Below, piece by piece: positions 1 through 7,874 of a stretch of DNA of 39,731 nucleotides. Every line of letters starts with the position of its first letter. Position 1 is the stretch's first letter. Location: positions 1-39,731 of the forward strand of contig SHAK01000021.1 of assembly GCA_004213515.1 (NCBI GenBank). The letters are read 5' to 3'. The notes under the pieces were generated by a model. The model did no database searches. It saw nothing but the letters and a program-made list of their open reading frames with translations, and had not been told where the DNA came from. Made by a program: the position numbers and the translations under genes. Source of the stretch: Limisphaerales bacterium (GTDB lineage: Bacteria; Verrucomicrobiota; Verrucomicrobiia; Limisphaerales; UBA1096).

Positions 1-2
1 GG

Positions 3-545
3 AACATTGTAAATGACACGGTAATGGGGGGCAGATCCTCCAGTCGTTGGAGCAAAAATTCTTCTGCTTTGTCTTTTGAAGGTTTTCTTTCTTTAGAGAA
101 TAATGGTGGTTTTGCTTCTGTACGTCATGACTTAAATAATATCAATCTTAGCAGCACTGAGGGTATTTTCATTAAAGTCAAAGGTGATGGAAGGAAATAT
201 CAATTTAGAATCCGTTCTCAAGCTTCAAGATGGGCAAACTATTCTCAGGAATTCAAAACAAAAAAAGATATAGTACAATCCTTTTTCCTCCCATACAAAG
301 ATTTCAAACCATCTTGGAGAGGCAGAAGCGTAAGGAACGTGCCTACCTTAACTGGTAAAGACGTGAGAGGTATTGGTTTTTTATTGGGTGACAAAGTTCA
401 AGGTAAATTTAAGCTAGATATACTAAATATTTCGGCGTCTACCCAAAAAGATTTTAAAAACTTACTAAGTAAATCTAAAACTTCTTCTTCCTCCAAAAGA
501 TCAAAAAAAGATTTTGATCCAATGACTATCAATCTTGTTCAGTAA
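3..545 (+). CDS. CIA30-domain protein, 5'-truncated by window edge
   Basis: The open frame runs in from the window edge (first codon at base 3) and reads NIVNDTVMGGRSSSRW. This is the conserved W-x-V-x-ND-x-VMGG-x-S opening of CIA30 domains (Complex I intermediate-associated protein 30, NADH:ubiquinone oxidoreductase intermediate-associated family, a galactose-binding-like jelly roll). The rest also fits: paired strands around KYQFRIR, then the PYKDFKPSWRGR segment and the final GIGFLLGDKVQGKFKLDI strand. The ATG at base 24 lies inside the VMGG motif and cannot be the true start. A Ser/Lys-rich tail follows the domain. In bacteria these proteins are poorly characterised, so no enzyme role is assigned. 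A T-tailed hairpin follows the stop codon. Confidence 0.8.
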   Translation, partial: NIVNDTVMGGRSSSRWSKNSSALSFEGFLSLENNGGFASVRHDLNNINLSSTEGIFIKVKGDGRKYQFRIRSQASRWANYSQEFKTKKDIVQSFFLPYKDFKPSWRGRSVRNVPTLTGKDVRGIGFLLGDKVQGKFKLDILNISASTQKDFKNLLSKSKTSSSSKRSKKDFDPMTINLVQ

Positions 546-547
546 GC

Positions 548-595
548 TTACCGAAGTTATCAAGTTAGTAACTTTGATACGGTAATATTTTTTTT
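548..595 (+). terminator. Intrinsic terminator after the CIA30 gene
   Basis: The arms TTACCG and CGGTAA enclose a second stem, TATCAAGTT with AACTTTGATA (one bulged T), with an AGT loop. A run of about nine T residues follows on the + strand only. It begins three bases after the CIA30 stop codon. Confidence 0.75.
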
Positions 596-693
596 CAAAC
601 TTAGCTTTTCTGTTGTCAGTAAATTTAGAATCTTGCCCTGTGCTATTGATAGTTTGAATCGTTAACCATTTCTTTAAATTATCGAACTGTGTG

Positions 694-1146
694 TTACTGA
701 GCGCTTTTAACGCCGCCTTTTTTACGAATTAAATCTGATACATTTGGCCATTGTCTCATGTCGGACCAATCCAGCGCCGTATAGCCGCTGCCTCCCATAA
801 CTGCATTTACGTTTGATCCGGCTTGGATAAGCATATCCACAACTCCGACATGCCCTTGATCTACAGCTTGATGAAGCGGAATCCAGCCCCGGCCATCGAC
901 AAGATTTGGGTTTGCTCCATTTTTTAATAAAATTTCAACAACGATTGCATTTCCTCGATAAGCCGCAGAATGAAGTGATGTTGTACCAGAAAGAGTCATT
1001 GAATTTGGATCTACTCCCGAATCCAAATATCCCTGAACAGCTTGGGAGTTCCCATAAAAAGCTGCCTGATGCATCAAAACAGCAGGAGAGCTCTTACACC
1101 CTGTTATAATAGAAATTGATAGGATTAAAATGGTTATTTTCTTCAT
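694..1146 (-). CDS. Ankyrin-repeat lipoprotein
   Basis: This is a 150-residue protein with a lipoprotein signal peptide (MKKITILILSISIITGC, lipidated Cys17), followed by about four ankyrin repeats. Clear repeat cores are TSLHSAAYRGNAIVVEILLKNG, IPLHQAVDQGHVGVVDMLIQAG and TALDWSDMRQWPNVSDLI. Ankyrin repeats are protein-interaction scaffolds, so this is probably a membrane-anchored periplasmic or surface binding protein; its partner cannot be read from sequence. The start lies 2 bp after the stop of the upstream sulfatase gene, so the two are probably co-transcribed. No enzymatic motif is present. Identification of the domain type is firm, function is open. Confidence 0.85.
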   Translation of the reverse strand: MKKITILILSISIITGCKSSPAVLMHQAAFYGNSQAVQGYLDSGVDPNSMTLSGTTSLHSAAYRGNAIVVEILLKNGANPNLVDGRGWIPLHQAVDQGHVGVVDMLIQAGSNVNAVMGGSGYTALDWSDMRQWPNVSDLIRKKGGVKSAQ

Positions 1147-1148
1147 TG

Positions 1149-2489
1149 TTACTCAATGGGCCAATCTTCTGAATCAGTTCTAGCAGTTTTCAGATACTCT
1201 TGAAATTTAGCAATAATTCCAGACTTAGTAGCCGCAAGATTATTCTCCTCTCCAACGTCATCGTCTAGATTATATAGCTCTAATAGTTCATCTTTTTCCC
1301 GTCTTATAAATTTCCATTTATCCCATCTAACAGCTTGCTGAAAACCACCTTCAAAAAACTCCCAATACAGAAACCTTTTATTAGTAGCCTGCTTTTGTCC
1401 AAGCAGAGTTGGTAAGACACTCATACCATCAAGTTTTTCAGGTGGCTTTATATTTGCCATATCAGCAGCCGTAGGGAGAAAATCTGTAAAAGACCATAAA
1501 GCTTCATTGGTTTGATTTGATGGGACCCTATTAGGCCAACGAACAATCATTGGTGTTCTTAAACCTCCTTCATACATGTCACGTTTACGCCCACGTAAAG
1601 GGCCACTGCTATCAAAAAGACCTTCATATCTGTTAGCTGCACCATTATCACTACAAAAAAACACAATCGTCTTCTCATCAATTTTCAACTCTTTTAGCAA
1701 CTTCATGATATAACCAATATGAGCATCCATTCGGGTTATCATTGCAGCATATACTTTCGCTTTTTCAGGCCACTCTTTTTTATCATATGGGCCTAAATCA
1801 GGTATTTCAAATCGAGAGTGAGGAACGGTATAAGGAAGATATAAAAAGAAAGGTTTGTCCTTGTTTTTCCTAATAAAGCTAAGTGCAAATCCAGTAAAAA
1901 GATCATGCGTATATTGTTGTTTTTTTCCATTGGAATTTCCTGGCAAATCAAAGCGTCCTTCATTTAGCCAAATGAAGGTTGGAAAAAAAGAATGAGCACG
2001 ACGCTGGTTCAAATAGCCAAACCACTCATCAAACCCTTGGCGGTTAGGAATACCTAAAGTTGAGGGTTCTCCCAATCCCCATTTGCCAGTAATACCAGTT
2101 GTATAACCTGCCATCTTTAAGACCTCCGCTACGGTAATATCATTTTTGCGAAGCGGTACTCTTCCTTTACCTCCTCCTAGACCTCGAACCCCTCCTTTTC
2201 CAAAATTCCCCCTTACTCGAGTATGACCTGAATGCAGCCCAGTCATCAACACGCTTCGGGAAGGAGCACAAACTGATGAACCGGCATAACACTGTGTGAA
2301 GCGCATTCCCTCAACAGCGAGCCGATCAATATTGGGTGTCTGAATGAGTTTACCACCAAAACACCCAGCATCACCATAACCCATATCATCGGCCATGATG
2401 AAAATAATATTGGGTTTATCATCAGCAATTCCTTGCCTTAATGATGACACTCCCAAAAAAACTACAATTAATAATCTTAGAATGGCCAT
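1149..2489 (-). CDS. Sulfatase, S1 family (arylsulfatase A-like)
   Basis: A 446-residue secreted sulfatase that hydrolyses sulfate esters, probably on sulfated polysaccharides. A signal peptide covers about residues 1-22. The formylglycine-generating motif C-A-P-S-R begins at Cys74, which needs post-translational oxidation to formylglycine. The metal-binding DD pair is at residues 34-35 in NIIFIMADDMGYGD. Further sulfatase blocks are TGITGKWGLG and the second metal site FFCSDNGA, followed by the GPLRGRKRDMYEGGLRTPMIVRWP segment typical of the family. Length is normal. No formylglycine-generating enzyme or transporter is in the window. Substrate cannot be deduced. It lies upstream of the ankyrin lipoprotein with a 2 bp gap. 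Confidence 0.93.
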   Translation of the reverse strand: MAILRLLIVVFLGVSSLRQGIADDKPNIIFIMADDMGYGDAGCFGGKLIQTPNIDRLAVEGMRFTQCYAGSSVCAPSRSVLMTGLHSGHTRVRGNFGKGGVRGLGGGKGRVPLRKNDITVAEVLKMAGYTTGITGKWGLGEPSTLGIPNRQGFDEWFGYLNQRRAHSFFPTFIWLNEGRFDLPGNSNGKKQQYTHDLFTGFALSFIRKNKDKPFFLYLPYTVPHSRFEIPDLGPYDKKEWPEKAKVYAAMITRMDAHIGYIMKLLKELKIDEKTIVFFCSDNGAANRYEGLFDSSGPLRGRKRDMYEGGLRTPMIVRWPNRVPSNQTNEALWSFTDFLPTAADMANIKPPEKLDGMSVLPTLLGQKQATNKRFLYWEFFEGGFQQAVRWDKWKFIRREKDELLELYNLDDDVGEENNLAATKSGIIAKFQEYLKTARTDSEDWPIE

Positions 2490-2530
2490 GTGGAATTTCT
2501 ACGCATACAAATGAATAAGGCCAAGCGCAT

Positions 2531-2561
2531 AAAAAACGGCGAGGATATAAATTCCTCGCCG
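2531..2561 (-). terminator. Intrinsic terminator of the rpsP-rplS operon
   Basis: A 9-bp perfect stem CGGCGAGGA / TCCTCGCCG (2537-2545 and 2553-2561) encloses a 7-nt loop. On the - strand it is followed by TTTTTT. It lies about 20 bp beyond the rplS stop, so it ends the ribosomal operon before the sulfatase gene. Confidence 0.85.
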
Positions 2562-2582
2562 CATATAAATTTAGTATAAAAA

Positions 2583-2951
2583 CTATTTACGTTGGCCGCG
2601 AATGTCTTTTGCTTTTACTGCCAAAGCCTTCTTACCAATTCTCTCTCTAAGGTAGGTTAACTTAGCTCGGCGCACTTTACCCTGTCGATCAACTACTACT
2701 TTTTCAATACGAGGGGAGTTAACAGGAAAAACACGCTCAACTCCTTCGCCATAACTAATTCGACGAACTGTGAAAGTCTCATTAATACCATGACCTCGAC
2801 GGCCAATAACAAGGCCTGCGAAAACCTGAATACGTTCTTTTTCGCCCTCAACAACTTTGGTATGAACCTTAACGGTATCACCAACGTTAAATGTTAATGG
2901 ATCCTTACGTAATTGATCCGATTCAATCTTGTTTAAAAGTTCCTGATTCAT
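2583..2951 (-). CDS. rplS: 50S ribosomal protein L19
   Basis: At 122 residues this is the usual length for L19, which sits at the 30S-50S interface. Diagnostic segments are [53 protein letters not shown] and the C-terminal KAKLTYLRE-like block ([16 protein letters not shown]). Its ATG overlaps the end of trmD by 4 bp, so translation is probably coupled. It is the last gene of the operon and is followed by a strong hairpin terminator. Confidence 0.97.
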   Translation of the reverse strand: MNQELLNKIESDQLRKDPLTFNVGDTVKVHTKVVEGEKERIQVFAGLVIGRRGHGINETFTVRRISYGEGVERVFPVNSPRIEKVVVDRQGKVRRAKLTYLRERIGKKALAVKAKDIRGQRK

Positions 2952-3646
2952 TGCTCTTTTTTCTCGTTTAAACTCTTATATTTTAACAGGTCTGGACGTA
3001 GCTGCTCCGTTCGCAACTTGGCTTTTTCCTGCCGCCACTGCTCTATATCTGCATGGTTACCAGACTGCAGTACTTCCGGCACCTTCATTCCTCTAAAATC
3101 TGCTGGGCGCGTATACTGAGGATATTCCAGTAAACCTTCACTGAACGATTCGTCATCTGAACTTTTGTCATCGCCCAAAGCACCCGGTAACAACCGAGTG
3201 ATTGCATCGATAATCACCATCGCAGGTAACGCTCCATTAGTGAGAACATAATCACCTATTGAAATTTCATCATCGGCAAGATGTTCACGCACTCTCTCAT
3301 CAAATCCTTCAAAACTGCCACAAACCAAAATCAAATGCTCCTCATTCGCCATTTCTCTAGCAATCTCTTGCTGAAAAGGCCTCCCTATAGGGCTAGTCAG
3401 GATGACTCGCGTGTTTTTTTTTCGCAAATCTTCAACTGCCTCAAACAGCGGCTCTGGTTTCATCAACATTCCAGGTCCACCTCCAAAAGGACGATCATCC
3501 ACCGTGCGATGTCGATCATGCGTATATTCACGCAAATCTTTAAAACCGAGCTTGAGCTTGCCCGATTCTTGCGCCCGCTTGACAATACTCTCATCTAGCG
3601 GCCCCGGAAACATGCCCGGGTATATGGTCAGCACATCAATTTTCAT
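2948..3646 (-). CDS. trmD: tRNA (guanine-N1)-methyltransferase TrmD
   Basis: TrmD is a SPOUT methyltransferase that makes m1G37 in tRNA to prevent frameshifting, using S-adenosylmethionine. At 232 residues it is slightly shorter than the E. coli enzyme. Clear motifs are the N-terminal [10 protein letters not shown], the substrate segment [16 protein letters not shown], the trefoil-knot SAM site around [15 protein letters not shown] and [20 protein letters not shown], and the [15 protein letters not shown] block. It is the third gene of the operon. It follows khpA after a 47-bp spacer containing a hairpin, and it overlaps rplS by 4 bp. In many bacteria rimM lies immediately before trmD; here it does not. 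Confidence 0.97.
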   Translation of the reverse strand: MKIDVLTIYPGMFPGPLDESIVKRAQESGKLKLGFKDLREYTHDRHRTVDDRPFGGGPGMLMKPEPLFEAVEDLRKKNTRVILTSPIGRPFQQEIAREMANEEHLILVCGSFEGFDERVREHLADDEISIGDYVLTNGALPAMVIIDAITRLLPGALGDDKSSDDESFSEGLLEYPQYTRPADFRGMKVPEVLQSGNHADIEQWRQEKAKLRTEQLRPDLLKYKSLNEKKEQ

Positions 3647-3655
3647 GGCTGCCCA

Positions 3656-3695
3656 CCAAAAAATTATTCCGGATTCAACCGGTTATCCAATAATT
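3656..3695 (-). terminator. Hairpin with U-tract between khpA and trmD (attenuator-like)
   Basis: On the - strand AATTATT-GGAT pairs with ATCC-(GG bulge)-AATAATT, giving an 11-bp stem around AACCGGTTGA. A TTTTTT run begins at the end of the stem. The stem overlaps the khpA stop codon. Placement inside an operon suggests partial termination that lowers trmD-rplS expression relative to rpsP-khpA. This is inferred from shape only. Confidence 0.5.
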
Positions 3696-3948
3696 ACTCG
3701 TTCGAGTCATCGTCTTTTTCGTCGATGATCTCGAGGCGCGAAAATTTTCCTGCCTTAGCACTACCTGCCTGCAATAGTGTTCGAATAGCATTTACGGTTT
3801 TACCTGATCTTCCAATAACTTGGCCTATATCTGAAGGATCAACCCTCAGCTCATAAATAGTGGCTCTTTCTTGTTCAACCTCGGTAATATTAACGGCTTC
3901 AGGCTTATCTACTAAACCCTTGACTACCTGTTCCAAAAAATCCTGCAT
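3694..3948 (-). CDS. khpA: KH-domain RNA-binding protein KhpA
   Basis: An 84-residue single KH domain of the YlqC/KhpA family. The nucleic-acid-binding GxxG loop is visible as IGRSGK (residues 45-50) after the DIGQV strand. The N-terminal helix LEQVVKGLVDKPEAV is typical of the family. KhpA binds RNA, often with KhpB/Jag, and its gene is usually found between rpsP and rimM-trmD. Here it starts 4 bp after the rpsP stop, which matches the standard order apart from the missing rimM. The full expected length is present. Confidence 0.93.
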   Translation of the reverse strand: MQDFLEQVVKGLVDKPEAVNITEVEQERATIYELRVDPSDIGQVIGRSGKTVNAIRTLLQAGSAKAGKFSRLEIIDEKDDDSNE

Positions 3949-3952
3949 GGTA

Positions 3953-4306
3953 TTATTCTTCTGAATTTTTAGATTCAGCTACAGGTGCCGCTTCTTCAAC
4001 AGGCGCAGGTGCCGCTTCTTCAACAGGCGCAGGTGTTTCAGTTACAGCCTCAGCAGGCGACTCATCTGCAGCCTTGCGAGCCTTCTTGATAAAAGATGCC
4101 ACAGTATCGGATGCTTGAGCTCCTACACTGAGCCAGTAATCGACTCGATCCAAGTCTAACCTGTAGTTATTATCCTTTTGCAGCGGATTATAAGTTCCAA
4201 TTTCCTCAATAAACCTACCATCGCGCGGCAGACGCTGATCTGCCACTACAACGCGATAAACTGGGCGATTGCGATTTCCAATCCGTCTTAAACGTAATTT
4301 TACCAT
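3953..4306 (-). CDS. rpsP: 30S ribosomal protein S16 with Ala/Pro/Glu-rich C-terminal extension
   Basis: Residues 1 to about 80 are classical S16, opening [23 protein letters not shown]-type sequence with [14 protein letters not shown], a 30S assembly protein. The remaining 35 or so residues form an acidic, low-complexity tail with repeated APVEEAA units, encoded by a 24-bp tandem repeat. Such tails are variable among bacteria and are probably disordered. The gene leads the rpsP-khpA-trmD-rplS operon. It is preceded by a 342-bp divergent intergenic region with inverted repeats. No Shine-Dalgarno sequence is visible before the ATG. Confidence 0.97.
   Translation of the reverse strand: MVKLRLRRIGNRNRPVYRVVVADQRLPRDGRFIEEIGTYNPLQKDNNYRLDLDRVDYWLSVGAQASDTVASFIKKARKAADESPAEAVTETPAPVEEAAPAPVEEAAPVAESKNSEE
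3982..4035 (-). repeat. 24-bp tandem repeat inside rpsP
   Basis: Two identical 24-bp units (3982-4005 and 4006-4029) and the start of a third encode the repeated APVEEAAP segment of the S16 tail. The identity of the units suggests recent slippage duplication. Confidence 0.85.
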
Positions 4307-4648
4307 GTTCTAAAAAAACATCAGCTTTATTGGGTTTTTATGATATTTCACCCAATTAAAACCGAGATTACCCCGAAATGAGGCCGCGGACAGTATTCTC
4401 TGGTTCACTCCTTTGCAACTATCTTTTTTAACTTTTTACTCCTATTTAAGTAATTATTAGACAGCGGCCTCAAATAAAATTAGGAAGCAGAGAAAGCTTC
4501 GATTCACTCATTAGTCTTTTTTGTACGCTATGTAGCGGAAACAAAATAAATCAGGCATTGCAACCTTCATTACATACTCTTAATTTCCGAACCCAACGAG
4601 ATTTGTTAAATTCACAGTGAATATCCAACAATATTTGGTTAGTTAAAT
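4307..4648. promoter_or_regulatory. 342-bp divergent intergenic region (rpsP leader / waaG-like promoter region)
   Basis: This is the longest stretch without a gene. On the rpsP side there is a 7-bp inverted repeat, ATTGGGT (4329-4335) with ACCCAAT (4350-4356). Farther out is a 9-bp pair, TGAGGCCGC (4379-4387) with GCGGCCTCA (4464-4472), 76 bp apart, which could fold a structured leader RNA or small RNA on the - strand. Near the glycosyltransferase start there is a 6-1-6 palindrome, ATTCACAGTGAAT (4610-4622), a possible operator. No convincing paired -35/-10 boxes, tRNA or known riboswitch were recognised. No protein-coding frame is credible here. Confidence 0.45.
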
Positions 4649-5788
4649 ATGAAATTGCTGTTTTCCCTCTTCAACTATTTCCCTCATGGAGGGCAGCAAA
4701 GAAATTGCCTTCTGATAGCTCAAAAATGCGCAAAAGCAGGCCATCAGGTGACATTATGCACTCGTACTTGGGAGGGGCCCAAACCAAAACAAATTCAAGT
4801 TAAAACACTTGGTTGCAGAGGATGGACAAATGCCATTCGAAACCAAAATTTTATTAAAGATCTTAGCATTATTATAGCAAAAGGTTACTTTGACGGAATA
4901 ATATCATTTAACAAAATGCCTGGCTTAGATTTCTATTTCGCATCCGACCCTTGTTTCAAAGCGAAATTCCAATCGACCAATAAATGGCTAGGTCGACTAA
5001 CTAAACGGTATCGACTTTATAGCAATTGGGAGAAAGCAGTATTCGAAAAAGGTCAAAAAACTCAGATTCTATTAATTACCGATCGAGAGGTCCCTTTATA
5101 TCAAAAATTTTACGGAACGGAACATAAACGATTCCACTTACTACCACCAAATATTGATAAAAGACATTTTAAAGAAAACGATAAGCTAAAAGCCCAAAAT
5201 GATAAAAGAGAGGAACTTGGTTTAAGCACATCTACTTCGATATTACTTATGGTAGGTTCAAGCTATAACACTAAGGGAGTAGACCGAGCGATTGAAGGAT
5301 TGGCCACACTCTCTTCAAAAAAAGAAAACCCAAAACATTTGGTTATACTAGGTCACGGTAAAGCTGAAAAATACAAACGTTTAGCTCACTCACTTAATGT
5401 ATTAGAGCGCGTACATTTTCTGGGTGGAAGAAGTGATGTTCCGGAATGGATGCTCGCTGCTGATCTGCTCATTCACCCAGCAAGAAACGAGAATACCGGA
5501 ACAGTATTACTTGAAGCAATGGCCAACGGTTTACCCCTGCTTGCCAGCGAAGTTTGCGGATACGCATTTCATATTGAGAAAGCAAAAGCTGGAAAGATTA
5601 TACCATCACCATTTTCACAGAAACAATTCAACCGACTATTACAGGAGATGGTTAACTCACCACACCTATCAAAATGGAGTTTCAACGGCCTGAATTATGC
5701 AGCAACAGCAGATCTATATTCATGCCATGAAAAAGCCTACAGCTTGATAGAAAAATTTGTTACTGAAAACGATTATGATTCCCTTTGA
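4649..5788 (+). CDS. waaG: LPS core glycosyltransferase, GT4 family (WaaG-like)
   Basis: This 379-residue GT-B enzyme resembles WaaG/RfaG, which adds the first glucose to heptose II of the LPS inner core. The N-terminal donor/acceptor fold opens LLFSLFNYFPHGGQQRN. The second Rossmann domain starts near ILLMVGSSYNTKGVDRAIEG. The GT4 E-x7-E motif is seen in ENTGTVLLEAMANGLP, followed by SEVCGYAFHIEKAKAG, which matches the WaaG pattern of a CGY motif near this position. Adjacent heptosyltransferases and WaaP support an LPS-core role. Its 3' end overlaps the convergent methyltransferase gene by 16 bp. WaaG itself is likely; the exact sugar is an inference. Confidence 0.85.
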   Translation: MKLLFSLFNYFPHGGQQRNCLLIAQKCAKAGHQVTLCTRTWEGPKPKQIQVKTLGCRGWTNAIRNQNFIKDLSIIIAKGYFDGIISFNKMPGLDFYFASDPCFKAKFQSTNKWLGRLTKRYRLYSNWEKAVFEKGQKTQILLITDREVPLYQKFYGTEHKRFHLLPPNIDKRHFKENDKLKAQNDKREELGLSTSTSILLMVGSSYNTKGVDRAIEGLATLSSKKENPKHLVILGHGKAEKYKRLAHSLNVLERVHFLGGRSDVPEWMLAADLLIHPARNENTGTVLLEAMANGLPLLASEVCGYAFHIEKAKAGKIIPSPFSQKQFNRLLQEMVNSPHLSKWSFNGLNYAATADLYSCHEKAYSLIEKFVTENDYDSL

Positions 5789-6423
5789 CTCTGAGTAGCA
5801 ACCATCATGAATGAATGAGAAAAATAACCACGAAGCTTACGAGGCCAAGTCTTAAAGAACTGGCCTGAAGGGTTAATCCAATAAGATTCAAGTGTAGTAA
5901 AACCAGATCTATTTAAAAGATGGTTAAGCGTAATAGGGTCAAACCAGCATGTATGCTCTTCGTGCACCTGGGGTAAACCACGACGCCATATCTTCCCCCT
6001 CTGTTTTGCATAAAATGGATTTGGAGTACTAACTACAAGTCGGCCACCAGGCTTTAAATGGCGAAACATGTTACAGAGAAACTGACCAGGGTTATCTAAA
6101 TGCTCAATAATTTCACCTGCAATGATAGTATCAAATTTCTTATTTAGATCTACTACATGAACATCACCGCATACTGCATTATAACCACGCTTTTTAAGCG
6201 CCTCAACACCCTCTTCATCCAAATCCAAACCGACAATATCAGGATTAATCTCAGCCAGCTGAAAAAAAAGAATCTTACCTGAACGATCAAAACGCTCCTC
6301 TGCATTCCCCCTTGCAACACGAGCATCAACAACTCCTAAATCTAGTACTTCTTTATCCTTCACGAGATCTGAGACCACATCAAGCCGATGTGAAACCGAG
6401 CGAGTTGGAATTCCTTCCTGCAT
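5773..6423 (-). CDS. Class I SAM-dependent methyltransferase
   Basis: A 216-residue Rossmann-fold methyltransferase. The SAM-binding strand-loop is EVLDLGVVDARVARGN, a degenerate form of the usual E/DxGxGxG. Post-motif I acidic residues appear in IVGLDLDEEGVEAL, motif II-like in GEIIEHLDNPGQFL, and motif III in HLKPGGRLVVSTPN. The family methylates varied small molecules or sugars. Its place between LPS glycosyltransferase and kinase genes suggests modification of an LPS-core sugar or precursor, but no substrate can be shown. It follows the two-kinase-domain gene by an 81-bp gap on the same strand and converges with the WaaG-like gene. Confidence 0.85.
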   Translation of the reverse strand: MQEGIPTRSVSHRLDVVSDLVKDKEVLDLGVVDARVARGNAEERFDRSGKILFFQLAEINPDIVGLDLDEEGVEALKKRGYNAVCGDVHVVDLNKKFDTIIAGEIIEHLDNPGQFLCNMFRHLKPGGRLVVSTPNPFYAKQRGKIWRRGLPQVHEEHTCWFDPITLNHLLNRSGFTTLESYWINPSGQFFKTWPRKLRGYFSHSFMMVATQSQRES

Positions 6424-6504
6424 AAAAAGAATCTAGAAAGCTGACATCCTCAGACCAAGTACAAAATTACTGAAATAAAATTCAGAGTTAAAATACCAAA
6501 TCAA

Positions 6505-7857
6505 TTACACTCTCAAATCCGACAAACAAAAACCAGATTCCAGGCAATAAACTCTAAGAAAAGATATCCAGTTAAGTTTAGTAAAAAGCGGCTTACCTAT
6601 CAGCCCTCTTTCTAACCTCTTAAGGTTAGAAACCGCCATCCGAGCTGAAACTTGCCTAGAATATGTGAGCCCGTCCAAATCAATCAAATAAGGTTTTCCA
6701 TATGGATCTATTAAAATATTAGAAGCTTTTAAATCTCGATGAACAAATCCTTCTGCATGCATCTTACCTATAAGCTTGGCTAAGCTTCTTGTTAAATTAG
6801 GCATATCATAATTCATATCAGCCAAATCTTTTGCCTCAGCTATTTTCTCCATTACCAAATAACTGCGCAAAGCAAAGCCCAGTGAACGATGCTCTGCAAC
6901 TGCTACCACTCTAGGCGTTGAAATACCGACTAATTCTAGATGATATCCCAACTGAAATGCTCGCCTAGCTTTAGTTGGCCGAAATAAATCCTTTATCAGG
7001 TTCAATGGCTTTTTAAAATTGTATCTCTTTACAACCAAATTATTGCAATGACCTACAGTAGAAGTGCGCCCAGCCTTGAGCAAAGACTTGCCACCTAAAA
7101 CCTCATCCGGAGTCGTTAATATTTTATTAAGCTCATTGTTGATCATCGGCTTTCGAACCCACCATTTAGAACAACCATGGATTTGCGGACCAAATTCACG
7201 GTTTTCTTTTAAACAACGACGATAACGAACTGCCATTTTTTTGCTCCTTATCCTATTGCTTAAGTGAAGCAAATCAGCAGACAATGGCATTGGAAAATGA
7301 ATATTTAAATATGCAACGTCTTCTTTTTGTTTTTCCTGATCGGGATTTTCTTCAAATCGCACTCCCTTAAGATCTGCTAATCGCAGTTCACCGGAAGATG
7401 AATCAATTAAAATATTTGCAGGATGTAAATCTCCATGAACCATCCCTTTTTTGTGGCAAGAGTTCACAAATTCCATCACACGATAAGGATCAACATTGGT
7501 AGCAAGATGAAGTGGTTTTCCATTAAATGCCCGAGTGATAAGAATATCTTCCTGCAATCCTATAGCTGACCAGAATTCACAGATTGCTAAATGATCCACA
7601 ACGGCAACCCCTAGCGACTGAGCAGTTTGCGCAACACTCCATTCCCAACGTGCAGGGCAATCTTTAAACCAATACTTTTGAGGCCGAAAAATAAATGAAG
7701 CATGCCTAGACCTTTTTACATAGAAATCCCCGCTACTTGTTTTATGAAAGCTTACTAATTTAGCTGGAGACTTTTTGATGATTTCACCTTCCTTTAAAAG
7801 AAGAGATTCCATCAAAGAATGCTCTATATTTTCAGAAAGTTCCCACTTTTTGTTCAT
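6505..7857 (-). CDS. Tandem LPS-kinase-like protein (two protein-kinase-fold domains)
   Basis: At 450 residues this protein carries two kinase-like domains of the WaaP/KdkA/InaA group. Domain 1 (about 40-200) has a candidate ATP lysine in FYVKRS (K48), the catalytic loop HGDLHPANIL (141-150) and a metal-binding ADLKG (161-165). Domain 2 (about 255-430) has VVKRY (K277), catalytic loop HRDLKASNIL (373-382) and LIDLDG (391-396). Both look catalytically complete. Known single-domain relatives phosphorylate Kdo or heptose of the LPS inner core. It is flanked by waaP upstream (17 bp gap) and a methyltransferase downstream. Role inferred: phosphorylation of two core positions, or one active and one regulatory domain. 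Confidence 0.8.
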   Translation of the reverse strand: MNKKWELSENIEHSLMESLLLKEGEIIKKSPAKLVSFHKTSSGDFYVKRSRHASFIFRPQKYWFKDCPARWEWSVAQTAQSLGVAVVDHLAICEFWSAIGLQEDILITRAFNGKPLHLATNVDPYRVMEFVNSCHKKGMVHGDLHPANILIDSSSGELRLADLKGVRFEENPDQEKQKEDVAYLNIHFPMPLSADLLHLSNRIRSKKMAVRYRRCLKENREFGPQIHGCSKWWVRKPMINNELNKILTTPDEVLGGKSLLKAGRTSTVGHCNNLVVKRYNFKKPLNLIKDLFRPTKARRAFQLGYHLELVGISTPRVVAVAEHRSLGFALRSYLVMEKIAEAKDLADMNYDMPNLTRSLAKLIGKMHAEGFVHRDLKASNILIDPYGKPYLIDLDGLTYSRQVSARMAVSNLKRLERGLIGKPLFTKLNWISFLRVYCLESGFCLSDLRV

Positions 7858-7874
7858 AGAGAACGAAATAAATT

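Noticed and set aside
3281-3728. Open + strand frames opposite trmD and khpA
   Set aside because: They mirror strongly conserved genes on the other strand and have no recognisable domain.
4478-4495. AGGAAGCAG resembling the conserved loop of bacterial SRP RNA
   Set aside because: The flanking GGTCAGG/CCGGAAGG elements and pairing stem are missing, so ffs is not supported.
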